A DNA stretch of 7,957 nt from Nostoc sp. CHAB 5715 (GCF_020829685.1 NZ_JAIVFR010000269.1:1-7957), one strand, 5' to 3'. Positions 1-6,152 are shown, numbered from the stretch's first letter. Program-made: numbers and translations. The notes: generated from the sequence alone by a model not told the origin.

Positions 1-5
1 AAAGA

Positions 6-356
6 TTGAAGGTGTCCAAAGAAGCACAACCAAAACAGATTATCATCTATGCCAATCAAGACGGCTATGAGCCGTTTACAGAGTGGATAAATAATTTACG
101 GGATCAACAAGGAAAACGACGCATTCTACAACGCCTACGCCGCCTTAAACAAGGCAATTACGGTGATGTTGCACCGATAGGAGATGGTTTGAGCGAGTTG
201 CGAATGTTCTTTGGTTTTGGTTATCGCGTCTATTTCGGTGAAGATGCTGAAAATATTGTTGTCGTACTCTGTGGAGGCGATAAAAGCACACAGATTCAGG
301 ACATCGAAGACGCAAAAGCTTACTGGAAGGAGTACCTAAGCTGTGAGAAAATTTAG
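6..356 (+). CDS. RelE/HigB-like toxin of a type II toxin-antitoxin pair
   Basis: Probable toxin of the RelE/ParE superfamily, of the group often annotated as addiction module killer protein or phage Gp49-like. Known members act in the cytoplasm, mostly as ribosome-dependent mRNA endonucleases, and are neutralised by the partner antitoxin. Seen in the 116-aa product: FTEWINNL (24-31), a basic RRILQRLRRLKQGNYGD helix-turn (38-54), ELR (64-66), GYRVYF (72-77) and the strongly conserved LCGGDKSTQ near 88-96, followed by a C-terminal DIEDAKAYW helix. Length and motif order match the family. The start is uncertain: TTG at 6 or GTG at 12 are both possible, and because the window begins here an upstream ATG may exist. 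The downstream gene overlaps it by 14 bp, so the two are co-translated. The basis is motif recognition; the specific catalytic activity is inferred. Confidence 0.88.
   Translation: MKVSKEAQPKQIIIYANQDGYEPFTEWINNLRDQQGKRRILQRLRRLKQGNYGDVAPIGDGLSELRMFFGFGYRVYFGEDAENIVVVLCGGDKSTQIQDIEDAKAYWKEYLSCEKI
327..332 (+). promoter_or_regulatory. Shine-Dalgarno site for the antitoxin GTG start
   Basis: AAGGAG lies inside the 3' end of the toxin gene, 10 nt before the GTG at 343. It is the reason for choosing this GTG as the antitoxin start and gives the antitoxin its own strong translation signal, which makes sense when the toxin gene comes first. Confidence 0.6.
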
Positions 357-663
357 AACACTTGATGAATTTGAAGAAGAGTACTTCCGCAAGCATCCGG
401 AAGAAATCGACGATTATCTGACCGAGATATTTCAGGAATACGCACAAGACAACAATTCGGGCGCGTTGTTAGCATCCTTGCGCGTCGTTGCTCGTGTACG
501 AGGAATTAGTGAGATAGCCGAGCAAACCGGTATGACACGCCGGGGATTGCAAAAAGCTTTATCCAGCAATGGTAACCCGCGCCTTGAAAACGTCAATTCC
601 ATTATGAAAGCGCTGGGATATTGTCTTACACCGCAAAAAATCATGCCTCCAGCCGCAGAGTAA
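343..663 (+). CDS. HTH antitoxin of the toxin-antitoxin pair (addiction module antidote protein family)
   Basis: Predicted antitoxin and autorepressor paired with the upstream RelE/HigB-like toxin. The 106-aa product has an acidic N-terminal region (DEFEEEYFRKHPEEIDDYL, about 8-26), a helix with ALLASLRVVARVRG (41-54), then an XRE/HigA-like helix-turn-helix: ISEIAEQTGMTRRGLQKALSS (55-75) followed by NPRLENVNSIMKALGYCL (78-95). This is the standard layout of the probable addiction module antidote family, where the HTH binds the operator and the N-terminal part contacts the toxin. The GTG start overlaps the toxin stop by 14 bp and has its own Shine-Dalgarno. Family membership is clear; that it represses its own promoter is inferred, and the promoter lies outside the window. 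Confidence 0.88.
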   Translation: MRKFRTLDEFEEEYFRKHPEEIDDYLTEIFQEYAQDNNSGALLASLRVVARVRGISEIAEQTGMTRRGLQKALSSNGNPRLENVNSIMKALGYCLTPQKIMPPAAE

Positions 664-740
664 CAGTCAGTAAACCGAAAACTTCGGCGATTGCTCTGCG
701 ATCAATACCTGTAAAATTGTAAGAGCTGAACATAAAGAAA

Positions 741-1088
741 ATGACTGACACACCCGAATACTTTCCTAATAGGTTAGACCGCGCTGAACAAATAATTTTA
801 GGATTGGCTGAAAGACAAGCTAATGCTCAAGTAGAACTGGATGAACTAAGGCAGGAAATGAGAGAGCTAACCACTAATGTTGACCGTGTTTTAGCTCGGA
901 GCGCAATTTTAGATGATGTACTTCTAGAGTTACGTGATAGTCATGAGCAACACCAACGTAATTTTGAACAACACCAGCGTAATTTTGAAGAACATCAGCG
1001 TAATTTTGAAGAACATCAGCGCACCACAAACGCTGCATTACAAAGTCTTGAGTCAATATTATTGCAGTTAATTAGAAATAATTCTTGA
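741..1088 (+). CDS. Small coiled-coil protein with C-terminal heptapeptide repeats
   Basis: Unknown function. The 115-aa product is almost entirely helical and highly charged. Residues 10-66 (RLDRAEQIILGLAERQ... to LLELRD) show leucine/isoleucine spacing typical of a coiled coil. Residues 69-96 are four near-identical heptads (EQHQRNF, EQHQRNF, EEHQRNF, EEHQRTT), and the C-terminus ends in ALQSLESILLQLIRNNS. No signal peptide or membrane segment is visible. Proteins of this kind are common in cyanobacteria as small hypothetical coiled-coil proteins; a role as an oligomerisation or scaffold factor is only a guess. ATG at 741 follows an A-rich stretch without a good Shine-Dalgarno. It lies 77 bp after the antitoxin gene and could belong to the same transcript. 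Confidence 0.75.
   Translation: MTDTPEYFPNRLDRAEQIILGLAERQANAQVELDELRQEMRELTTNVDRVLARSAILDDVLLELRDSHEQHQRNFEQHQRNFEEHQRNFEEHQRTTNAALQSLESILLQLIRNNS
945..1028 (+). repeat. In-frame 21-bp tandem repeat, four copies
   Basis: Four consecutive 21-bp units (945-965, 966-986, 987-1007, 1008-1028) encode EQHQRNF-type heptads. Units 2 and 3 differ at a few bases and unit 4 diverges in its last third. The period equals exactly seven codons, so changes in copy number would keep the reading frame and the coiled-coil register. Confidence 0.85.
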
Positions 1089-1183
1089 TGAGACAAGCTA
1101 AAGAAGCTAGTAAACGCTTACAGAAATTACTAATGTCAGCACTTGTTTTTAATTTGTCACTAATGGAGTTAACCCAATTTTAG
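1088..1183 (+). CDS. Possible 31-codon ORF translationally coupled to the coiled-coil gene
   Basis: An ATG overlaps the TGA stop of the coiled-coil gene (TGATG), giving a 31-codon ORF ending in TAG at 1181-1183. The predicted peptide starts MRQAKEASKRLQKLLM, a basic amphipathic stretch, and continues into a hydrophobic SALVFNLSLMELTQF. There is no separate ribosome binding site, so translation would depend on coupling. It nearly fills the gap before the convergent rfbB stop at 1188. This could be a chance ORF in an AT-rich spacer, so confidence is low. Confidence 0.22.
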   Translation: MRQAKEASKRLQKLLMSALVFNLSLMELTQF

Positions 1184-1187
1184 GTCA

Positions 1188-2255
1188 TTATTTTACAGAA
1201 TAATTTTTGCGATAGTAAGCTTGATATTCCGCAGACAGCAGAGGTTCCCACCAATCACGATGATTGAGATACCATTCAACTGTTAAACGTAAACCCTCAG
1301 CAATTGTTACTGAAGGTGTCCAACCAAGCTGAGTTTTAATCTTGTTTGCATTAATTGCATATCTTCGATCATGTCCAGGTCTATCCTTGACAAAAGTAAT
1401 CAAATGCTTTGCCGGACGCACTGGTAAATCAGGTGCTAATTCATCCATCATCTGACACAAAAGTTCTACCAGGTTGAGATTTTCCACCTCATTGTTGCCA
1501 CCAATATTGTATGTTTCCCCTGGTTTACCGTGATTGATTACCACATCTAAAGCACGACAATGATCGCCCACATAAAGCCAATCGCGCACATTTTTACCAT
1601 CACCATAAACAGGTAATGGCTTACCTATCAAAGTGTTGATGCACATCAAAGGAATTAGCTTTTCGGGAAACTGATAAGGGCCGTAATTATTAGAGCAATT
1701 TGTGATAATTGTCGGCAGGTTGTAAGTATGGTAATAAGCACGCACTAAGTGATCGCTACCAGCTTTTGAGGCTGAATAGGGACTATTAGGAGCGTAAGGT
1801 GTAGTTTCACAAAAAGCTGCATCATCTGGGCCCAAACTACCGTAGACTTCATCAGTAGAAACGTGTAGAAAACGATAATCAGATGGCTGTGCTTTTGCCT
1901 CCCAATGTTTCCGAAAAGCTTCTAGCAGGGTGAAAGTTCCTACCACATTAGTTTGCACAAAAGCAGCCGGCCCCAGAATCGAACGATCAACATGAGATTC
2001 AGCAGCAAAATGGGCGATGGTATCTATATTTTCGGTTGATAATAACTCGTCTATGATGGTGCGATCGCAAATATCCCCCTGCACAAACCGAAAATTCTCT
2101 CCTCCCTCAACCAGCGCCAAATTCAGACGATTTCCCGCGTAGGTAAGCGCATCCAAAACCACCACCCGATCATCTGGATAAACCTGACACCAATGATGGA
2201 CAAAATTCGCCCCAATAAACCCCGCACCCCCAGTAACTAATAACCGCCGAATCAT
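1188..2255 (-). CDS. rfbB: dTDP-glucose 4,6-dehydratase
   Basis: Converts dTDP-D-glucose to dTDP-4-keto-6-deoxy-D-glucose, the second step towards dTDP-L-rhamnose and other deoxysugars for surface polysaccharides; a cytoplasmic NAD-dependent enzyme of the extended SDR family. The 355-aa product shows the Rossmann glycine motif GGAGFIG (9-15), LDALTYAGN (34-42), GDICD (60-64), HFAAESHVDRS (82-92), the active-site STDEVYG (133-139, with the T-D-E catalytic set), the YSASK catalytic Tyr/Lys (Y160, K164), NNYGPYQFPEKLIPL (about 189-203), and the C-terminal VKDRPGHDRRYAI signature. Length is normal and all catalytic residues are present. The ATG at 2255 has a weak GAGAG-like site upstream. rfbA, rfbC and rfbD are not in the window; the next gene upstream is a glycosyltransferase, in line with a polysaccharide role. 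A HIP1 site lies within it (2061-2068). Confidence 0.97.
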   Translation of the reverse strand: MIRRLLVTGGAGFIGANFVHHWCQVYPDDRVVVLDALTYAGNRLNLALVEGGENFRFVQGDICDRTIIDELLSTENIDTIAHFAAESHVDRSILGPAAFVQTNVVGTFTLLEAFRKHWEAKAQPSDYRFLHVSTDEVYGSLGPDDAAFCETTPYAPNSPYSASKAGSDHLVRAYYHTYNLPTIITNCSNNYGPYQFPEKLIPLMCINTLIGKPLPVYGDGKNVRDWLYVGDHCRALDVVINHGKPGETYNIGGNNEVENLNLVELLCQMMDELAPDLPVRPAKHLITFVKDRPGHDRRYAINANKIKTQLGWTPSVTIAEGLRLTVEWYLNHRDWWEPLLSAEYQAYYRKNYSVK

Positions 2256-2289
2256 CCAATTTACTCTCTTTTCTCTGTGTTATCAGCGC

Positions 2290-2330
2290 GGCAGTTGCTT
2301 CAAGTCGGGGAACCCGCCCAACGCACTGCC
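2290..2330. repeat. Structured intergenic repeat, probably a dispersed Nostoc family
   Basis: A 41-bp unit bounded by GGCAGT (2290-2295) and ACTGCC (2325-2330), which are inverted repeats. Inside is a small CGGG/CCCG hairpin (2306-2309 with 2313-2316). It lies between the glycosyltransferase and rfbB, so a shared transcript would carry it as a hairpin. I recognise this kind of sequence (TTCAAGTCGGGGAACCCGCC) from many intergenic places in Nostoc genomes, but that is from memory and was not searched. Confidence 0.6.
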
Positions 2331-2352
2331 TTGCCTCTGTGGTTCTTTTTTA

Positions 2353-3348
2353 TTACTTAAAGTATTTCTTCCTCAGCTTCCCATATATCCTCTGAGCGAG
2401 TAATTTTGCCACACGTATTTTCGTTAAACTCTTAATATTAGATGCCTGCTGTATCTTATGGTCAAAAAACTCATTTAACTCATCCAGAATAACTTGGAAA
2501 CGCTTAATAATATTTTCAGTTCGATATTCAGACAAAAACTCTTCAGTCAAACTAAAAGCTACTGAAGAATCAATCACCTTTAGAATACGTTGGACATCAT
2601 ATTCTTGTGAATATCCAGCAATTTTATAGCAATTAAATCCAGGGTCTAAGTAATCAGCCAGTCCACCGTTGACACTAGAAAATACTTGACAACCACAGGC
2701 AAGAGCTTCCATTGGTTGTAGACCAAATCCTTCGCTAACACGCTGTTGAGTCCAGTACTCAGCCGAATCATATAGGTAAACCTTAGCTCGGTTGAATAAT
2801 CCAGGTAAATCCTCTATGTATGAATCAACAACCAACACTTTACAACGTTTTTGTAACGCTGGAATCAATTCTTTAATTAAATACTCAGAAGATTTCCGAG
2901 CCTGAATTAAAACATCAATATCCCGTTCCAGACCTAAATTTTGAAACTCATCAGAAATTTGATTTGGCAAATAATAAATGAGAGAATTAGGTGATTTTTC
3001 TCCCCAATATCCCATTGTATAGCGGCTAACAGTGATGATCGGAATACTCGCAGGTAACGTAAATGGATAACCTGCACTATGTGCATGGTAAACGACATTG
3101 TATTGCTTAAGTTTAGCCACGAGTTGAGCTATATCAAATCCCCAACTGATGACAAAAATTACATCACTTAAATTTTTCTCTTTTAGCAAATCATCAATAA
3201 AAAGCTTACCTTTTTCCCGTTGACGGTAAGTTACAACATCAGCACTACAGAACTGCTGAACTAGATTAAGTGCTTTTAACTCAGCCCAAAGACCACCACA
3301 GGCAAATTTGCCATCTGTACCAGGGAGTAAGAAGTAAAGTTTTCTCAT
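2353..3348 (-). CDS. Glycosyltransferase, GT4-like (GT-B fold)
   Basis: Probably transfers a sugar from a nucleotide donor during polysaccharide or glycolipid synthesis at the cytoplasmic face of the membrane. The 331-aa product has an N-terminal region with LYFLLPGTDGKFACGGL (4-20), ISWG (67-70), VVYHAHSAGYPF (85-96, resembling acceptor-domain segments of GT-B enzymes) and TVSRY (106-110). The C-terminal donor domain has DVLIQARKSSEYLIKEL (about 145-161) and the diagnostic EGFGLQPMEALACGC (206-220), a classic E-x7-E motif (E206, E214), followed by VFSSVNGGLADYL. It ends in a basic helical tail (KLRKKYFK) that could lie on the membrane. At 331 aa it is slightly short for GT4, with a compact N-domain. 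No convincing Shine-Dalgarno precedes ATG 3348; the leader is a poly-A stretch next to a repeat. Donor and acceptor cannot be told from sequence. Confidence 0.85.
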   Translation of the reverse strand: MRKLYFLLPGTDGKFACGGLWAELKALNLVQQFCSADVVTYRQREKGKLFIDDLLKEKNLSDVIFVISWGFDIAQLVAKLKQYNVVYHAHSAGYPFTLPASIPIITVSRYTMGYWGEKSPNSLIYYLPNQISDEFQNLGLERDIDVLIQARKSSEYLIKELIPALQKRCKVLVVDSYIEDLPGLFNRAKVYLYDSAEYWTQQRVSEGFGLQPMEALACGCQVFSSVNGGLADYLDPGFNCYKIAGYSQEYDVQRILKVIDSSVAFSLTEEFLSEYRTENIIKRFQVILDELNEFFDHKIQQASNIKSLTKIRVAKLLAQRIYGKLRKKYFK

Positions 3349-3358
3349 AATTTTTTTA

Positions 3359-3461
3359 GGGGAGTGGGGAGTAGGGAATGGGGAGTGGGGGGAGATGAGG
3401 GAGCAGGGGGAGATGGGGAAGCAATATCTTCTTCATCCCCCTTATCTCCCTCATCCTCCTC
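3359..3461. repeat. STRR-type purine/pyrimidine repeat forming a long imperfect hairpin
   Basis: The left half is almost pure G/A with GGGGAGT- and GGGAATG-like units (3359-3420); the right half is almost pure C/T (3428-3461). Positions 3394-3421 and 3428-3455 form an imperfect inverted repeat of 28-nt arms around the loop CAATAT (3422-3427); the outer ten bases, GATGAGGGAG, pair perfectly. It fills the gap between the DUF6391-type gene and the glycosyltransferase. Heptanucleotide repeats like these are typical of heterocystous cyanobacteria. Open frames across it translate to low-complexity Gly/Ser/Pro strings and are not genes. Confidence 0.8.
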
Positions 3462-3465
3462 ATCC

Positions 3466-4167
3466 CTACTCTTGCCAGCCCACTTTAATAAAATGTGCAT
3501 CACGCCCCCAAACGTCGCGTGTACGGATAATATTGTCAATTGTTAGGTTAAAAGGAATGGCAGTTGTTAGGTAACGCTGTGCCATAGAACCTAAATCAGG
3601 TGCGAGTTCAGCGGCTGTCGTCGCTGCTAACCCCAAACCGATAATTTGCTCGATAGGTCGAAATGGTAGTAACAGATGCACACCGACAGCTAGTCCAGCT
3701 GTTAAGAGCATTGCTACTGATAAATTTGTGCCGCAACGGGGATGTACAGCCAAATCCCATTCTCCACTGGTGAGGCGATGTCGAGCAAGTATAACCGCAC
3801 GCCGCAAATCACTAATATTCACCTCACCATAGAGGTAGAATCCCTGCTCAGTAGACAAACCGCCTAATAGTTCGTTATCTAGTTGAACGTTAGTAGGTTC
3901 ACCTTTGGCAGGATAGGCACTTTTTGATTCGCTAAGAACCCAAACAGTAGCGTGTTCTAAAGCGTGAACCTGCCGTATCATCAGAATTTCTTTCAACCCT
4001 GGAATAAACGATAGCTGTCTGAGTAAGTCGGCATCTTGTGTGGGTTGCACAAAGTCTGAAAATCGGTCTTCAAGATTCGGAATTTTCTCAGATACAGGTG
4101 TCGTAAAATCAAAGTTAAAAAATTTAAAGGGAGACGAGCTACCCTCAAAAGAAGCGGAAGTATTCAT
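3466..4167 (-). CDS. Cyanobacterial membrane protein, probable DUF6391, with HALEHAT and HPRCGT motifs
   Basis: Function unknown. The 233-aa product has a polar N-terminal 40 residues, then PGLKEILMIRQVHALEHATVWVLSE (56-80) with H68, E71 and H72, an LGGLSTEQGFYLYGEV segment (101-116), an arginine-rich ILARHRLTSGEW (126-137), and VHPRCGTNL (141-149) with H142 and C145. Two hydrophobic stretches follow (about 149-168 and 173-190), then a polar C-terminus. From memory this is the cyanobacterial family annotated DUF6391. The paired His-x2-Glu-His and His-Pro-Arg-Cys-Gly-Thr motifs recall those of the DUF1385/YqhQ membrane proteins and look like a metal site, but that is inference. ATG 4167 has GGGAG about 10 nt upstream. 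The gene is bracketed on both sides by STRR repeats. Confidence 0.75.
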   Translation of the reverse strand: MNTSASFEGSSSPFKFFNFDFTTPVSEKIPNLEDRFSDFVQPTQDADLLRQLSFIPGLKEILMIRQVHALEHATVWVLSESKSAYPAKGEPTNVQLDNELLGGLSTEQGFYLYGEVNISDLRRAVILARHRLTSGEWDLAVHPRCGTNLSVAMLLTAGLAVGVHLLLPFRPIEQIIGLGLAATTAAELAPDLGSMAQRYLTTAIPFNLTIDNIIRTRDVWGRDAHFIKVGWQE

Positions 4168-4270
4168 TGGAACACTGCTCCCAAAGCCGATGGGGCAACA
4201 TAGATTTCTTTCAAATGTAACGCTTGCACCACTGAATTGTTGCTAATTTTTGTGGATGATTTTTGAGTTT

Positions 4271-4374
4271 GGGCATTGGGAATTGGGCATTGGGCATTGG
4301 GCATTAATAATTCTTCTTCCCCTGCCTCCCCTGCTCCCCCTGCTCCCTCATCTCCCCATTCCCCATTCCCCATT
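4271..4374. repeat. Two heptanucleotide repeat runs (GGGCATT and CCCCATT) with C/T-rich spacer
   Basis: Five heptamers GGGCATT, GGGAATT, GGGCATT, GGGCATT, GGGCATT run from 4271 to 4305. After an AT-rich joint and a C/T-rich stretch of CTGCTCCC-like units (about 4313-4353) come three perfect CCCCATT heptamers (4354-4374). This is classic STRR material of Nostoc/Anabaena. It lies upstream of the DUF6391-type gene, between it and the IS110 element. A 69-codon frame on the minus strand through here (4164-4373) reads as repeat-derived low complexity and is not supported as a gene. Confidence 0.85.
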
Positions 4375-4412
4375 CCTACATCTGTTCAGGGTAACTGAAA
4401 CTTTAGGTTTTA

Positions 4413-4436
4413 AACCCTTCATTTGGATGAAGGGTT
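4413..4436. other. Perfect 10-bp palindrome next to the right end of the IS110 element
   Basis: AACCCTTCAT (4413-4422), loop TTGG (4423-4426), ATGAAGGGTT (4427-4436). There is no T-run on either side, so it is not a standard intrinsic terminator. It ends exactly where the IS110 element is proposed to begin. If 4437-6157 is removed, the arms grow by two pairs to TAAACCCTTCAT / ATGAAGGGTTTA and the palindrome overlaps the TAA stop of the 83-aa gene. It probably was the 3' hairpin of that gene and the insertion target. Confidence 0.7.
4432..4436. repeat. GGGTT direct repeat, low-coordinate copy
   Basis: GGGTT occurs here and at 6153-6157, bracketing the proposed IS110 element. IS110 elements recombine at a short core shared by target and donor, so a short repeat at both ends is expected. 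Five bases alone are weak evidence; the value is in the agreement with the palindrome and the loop matches. Confidence 0.4.
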
Positions 4437-4443
4437 AATAGCA

Positions 4444-5810
4444 TCAGGTCAGAGGAATTATTTTACACAATTCCTGAAACAGCAGGTTTACTACTTTACT
4501 CATCAGCTTTCCTTGGATGTGTTTGCCACCTAGCAGTTTGTCACCTTGTTCGTTGGTATTGCCTTTGAGCGAGTCGCGGTACTCAATCAAATCCTTGGTA
4601 ATCTGATTTTCTGGCAGTCTTCCAGTCTCTACTCCGGTTAAAACGTACTGCCACAGACTGATTCGGCACAGTGATGAACCGCTGGGTTTTTCAACAAGCC
4701 CGTCTCCTGACTGTTCCAGAACAGTACCCATACCCAAACGCATTTTGTGTCGCGGCTGCGGTTGCGTTTAATGCGTTTGGTATCGCCGACTGAACGTCGG
4801 ACTGTGGTTTCTCCGTTTTTGCGCTCCCGCTCCGTTTTCTTTACCTCCCGAACCTCATACTCGATTACGGGCTTACCATCAACACCCAGGAATGACTCAA
4901 AAGGATAAATCCTGGTGAGTAAACGCGATCGCACTCTCAGTCCAAAACCAAACTTATCAAACACAGTCATGTACGGCTTAAATGCAGGTTCAGACAACAT
5001 TTCAGCAATTCTTGATTCTAAGCGCTGCTCATAGAGTGAGATATCACACATCCATTCGGCGTGTAGTTCCAAGATTGGGTCAATCTCAATCCCGTAGTCG
5101 CGGGCAATGGATATTTTATAGCGATTTTCGATTCTGGTTTTCCCGGCGGGCGAGATTTCGAGCCGATTAGCCAACCATCCCCAAAGGGGTGGTAAAACTC
5201 CCGATTTAGTTGATTTACTCTTGGTGTGCGCCACTTCTGGGAATTGCCAAGCTAGAAGTTGCCTTGCATAATTCACAATTGGTGATTGCACCCGATTTAG
5301 GTGTTCAAGCTGCTGGCACAGATCCCGGAGTTCGTCGATGGGTTCGGGGCGGTGCATGAGAAAGTATCTCAAATTTAACTCCCCAGTTGACAATCGGTGA
5401 TCTGGATCGTGACCGTAAGCAGCCATTGCTAAAGCATCAGCAGGGTCACTTTTATTCGGAAGGTTTTTGCCTCCACGATAACGCCGCAATTCGACATGAC
5501 CAACCCAGAGGATTTTGATTTCTAACTTATTGAGGATGGATGCCCACAGTCTTGAATAGTGGTTTCCGGTTGGCTCTAAGATTGCATAATCTGGCTTGAT
5601 TTCTGCTAGATAATCAGCAAAGTCAAAGGCTGATTTTTGTTTCTTCTTAGCATCAGGATTGGAGTAAAAAGCCGGATATAAAATAGATGCTTTATTTCTT
5701 GTTTTACTCCAATATGCCTGTAATCCGCCTTTGGGATATTGTGTTAAAATATGGCAAGTTACGCTTGATTTACTAACATCAATTCCCAGAATTGTTAATT
5801 CTGTTTTCAT
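4444..5810 (-). pseudogene. IS110-family transposase, split by a frameshift
   Basis: DNA recombinase of the IS110 family, which uses an N-terminal RuvC-like DEDD domain and a C-terminal domain with a catalytic serine. The first frame (ATG 5810, open to 4638) has GIDVSK (D11), LEPTG (E79) and KSDPADALA (D122, D125), then a long helical region (159-275). At about residue 355 (KRNRSRDT) the homologous reading passes to another frame, open from 4743 to 4444: MRLGMGTVLEQSGDG...PSGSSLCRISLWQYVL, with serines at 21, 23 and 24 of that segment as candidates for the catalytic residue. The switch lies near the AAAA run at 4743-4746, and the tail of the first frame after K356 (CVWVWVLFWNS...) looks out of frame. 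A combined product would be about 455 aa. A one-base deletion is likely; programmed -1 slippage is possible. A HIP1 site lies at 4925-4932. Confidence 0.85.
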
Positions 5811-5862
5811 GGTTCTGCAAACAATAAGTGGTGGTTTTCAAAGACTGGCATCCTTTGAGTAG

Positions 5863-6104
5863 CCCGAACTTAATAGCGCACGAATCACCCTAACGCCCCA
5901 CCATAAGAGGGGCGCGATTCAGGAGTAAACGCATTCGGGGAGTTAACTGAAGAAGTGCCGCGCATGAACAGATAAACGCCACAATTTAGGGGCGCAATTC
6001 TGCTTGAACGCTGCACTTTCTCTAATTAACTTGCGGATGCTTTGGACACAATCCGCGACGGTGGGTAGTAATACCCACCGTTTCGGCTAGTGTGTCAGCT
6101 AGCC
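5863..6104 (-). ncRNA. Candidate IS110 bridge RNA in the transposase upstream region
   Basis: On the minus strand this gene-free stretch folds into consecutive stem-loops with 1-3 nt between them: GGCTAG/CTAGCC (6085-6090, 6099-6104); a perfect 10-bp stem ACGGTGGGTA/TACCCACCGT with GTAA loop (6058-6081, + strand bases); GCGGAT/ATCCGC (6033-6038, 6051-6056). Then come two compound stems. First: GTTAA/TTAAC (5942-5946, 6026-6030) and AGAAGTGC with GCACT-TCT (5951-5958, 6013-6021), a 10x10 internal loop (5959-5968, 6003-6012), CAGA/TCTG, a 4x4 loop and CGCC/GGCG. Second: CCCGAA/TTCGGG (5863-5868, 5934-5939), a 13x13 loop (5869-5881, 5921-5933), GAATC/GATTC, CGCCCC/GGGGCG. A 5' stem-loop followed by two stems with large internal loops is the known layout of IS110 bridge RNAs (target loop, then donor loop). 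Pairing was worked out by eye; expression is unproven. Confidence 0.6.
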
Positions 6105-6152
6105 TCATCAGGCTTACATCCTTCCAGTTCCATTACAAGTACTGCATCTTCT

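Noticed and set aside
3345..3546. Open frames on both strands through the purine/pyrimidine repeat
   Set aside because: They translate to low-complexity Gly/Glu/Asp or Ser/Pro strings created by the repeat, overlap the end of a real gene and have no ribosome binding site.
4164..4373. 69-codon minus-strand frame beginning MGNGEWGDEGAGG
   Set aside because: Its N-terminal half is made of translated heptanucleotide repeats (MPNAQCPIPNAQ-type), a common false gene in Nostoc annotation.
4413..4436. Intrinsic terminator of the transposase
   Set aside because: The hairpin is perfect, but no T-run follows on either strand, and it appears to lie outside the element as part of the target.
5863..6104. 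CRISPR array or riboswitch explanation of the hairpin series
   Set aside because: No repeated unit with regular spacing, and no known riboswitch core recognised; position directly upstream of an IS110 transposase favours a bridge RNA.
6106..6112. CATCAGG shared with 4442-4448 as possible IS ends
   Set aside because: A seven-base match that would place one end inside the stem-loop series and the other across the transposase stop; the GGGTT/palindrome solution explains more.
6115..6135. TACATC plus partial CAG match with 4377-4389 as a direct repeat flanking the element
   Set aside because: Imperfect and short, and IS110 elements do not normally make target duplications.
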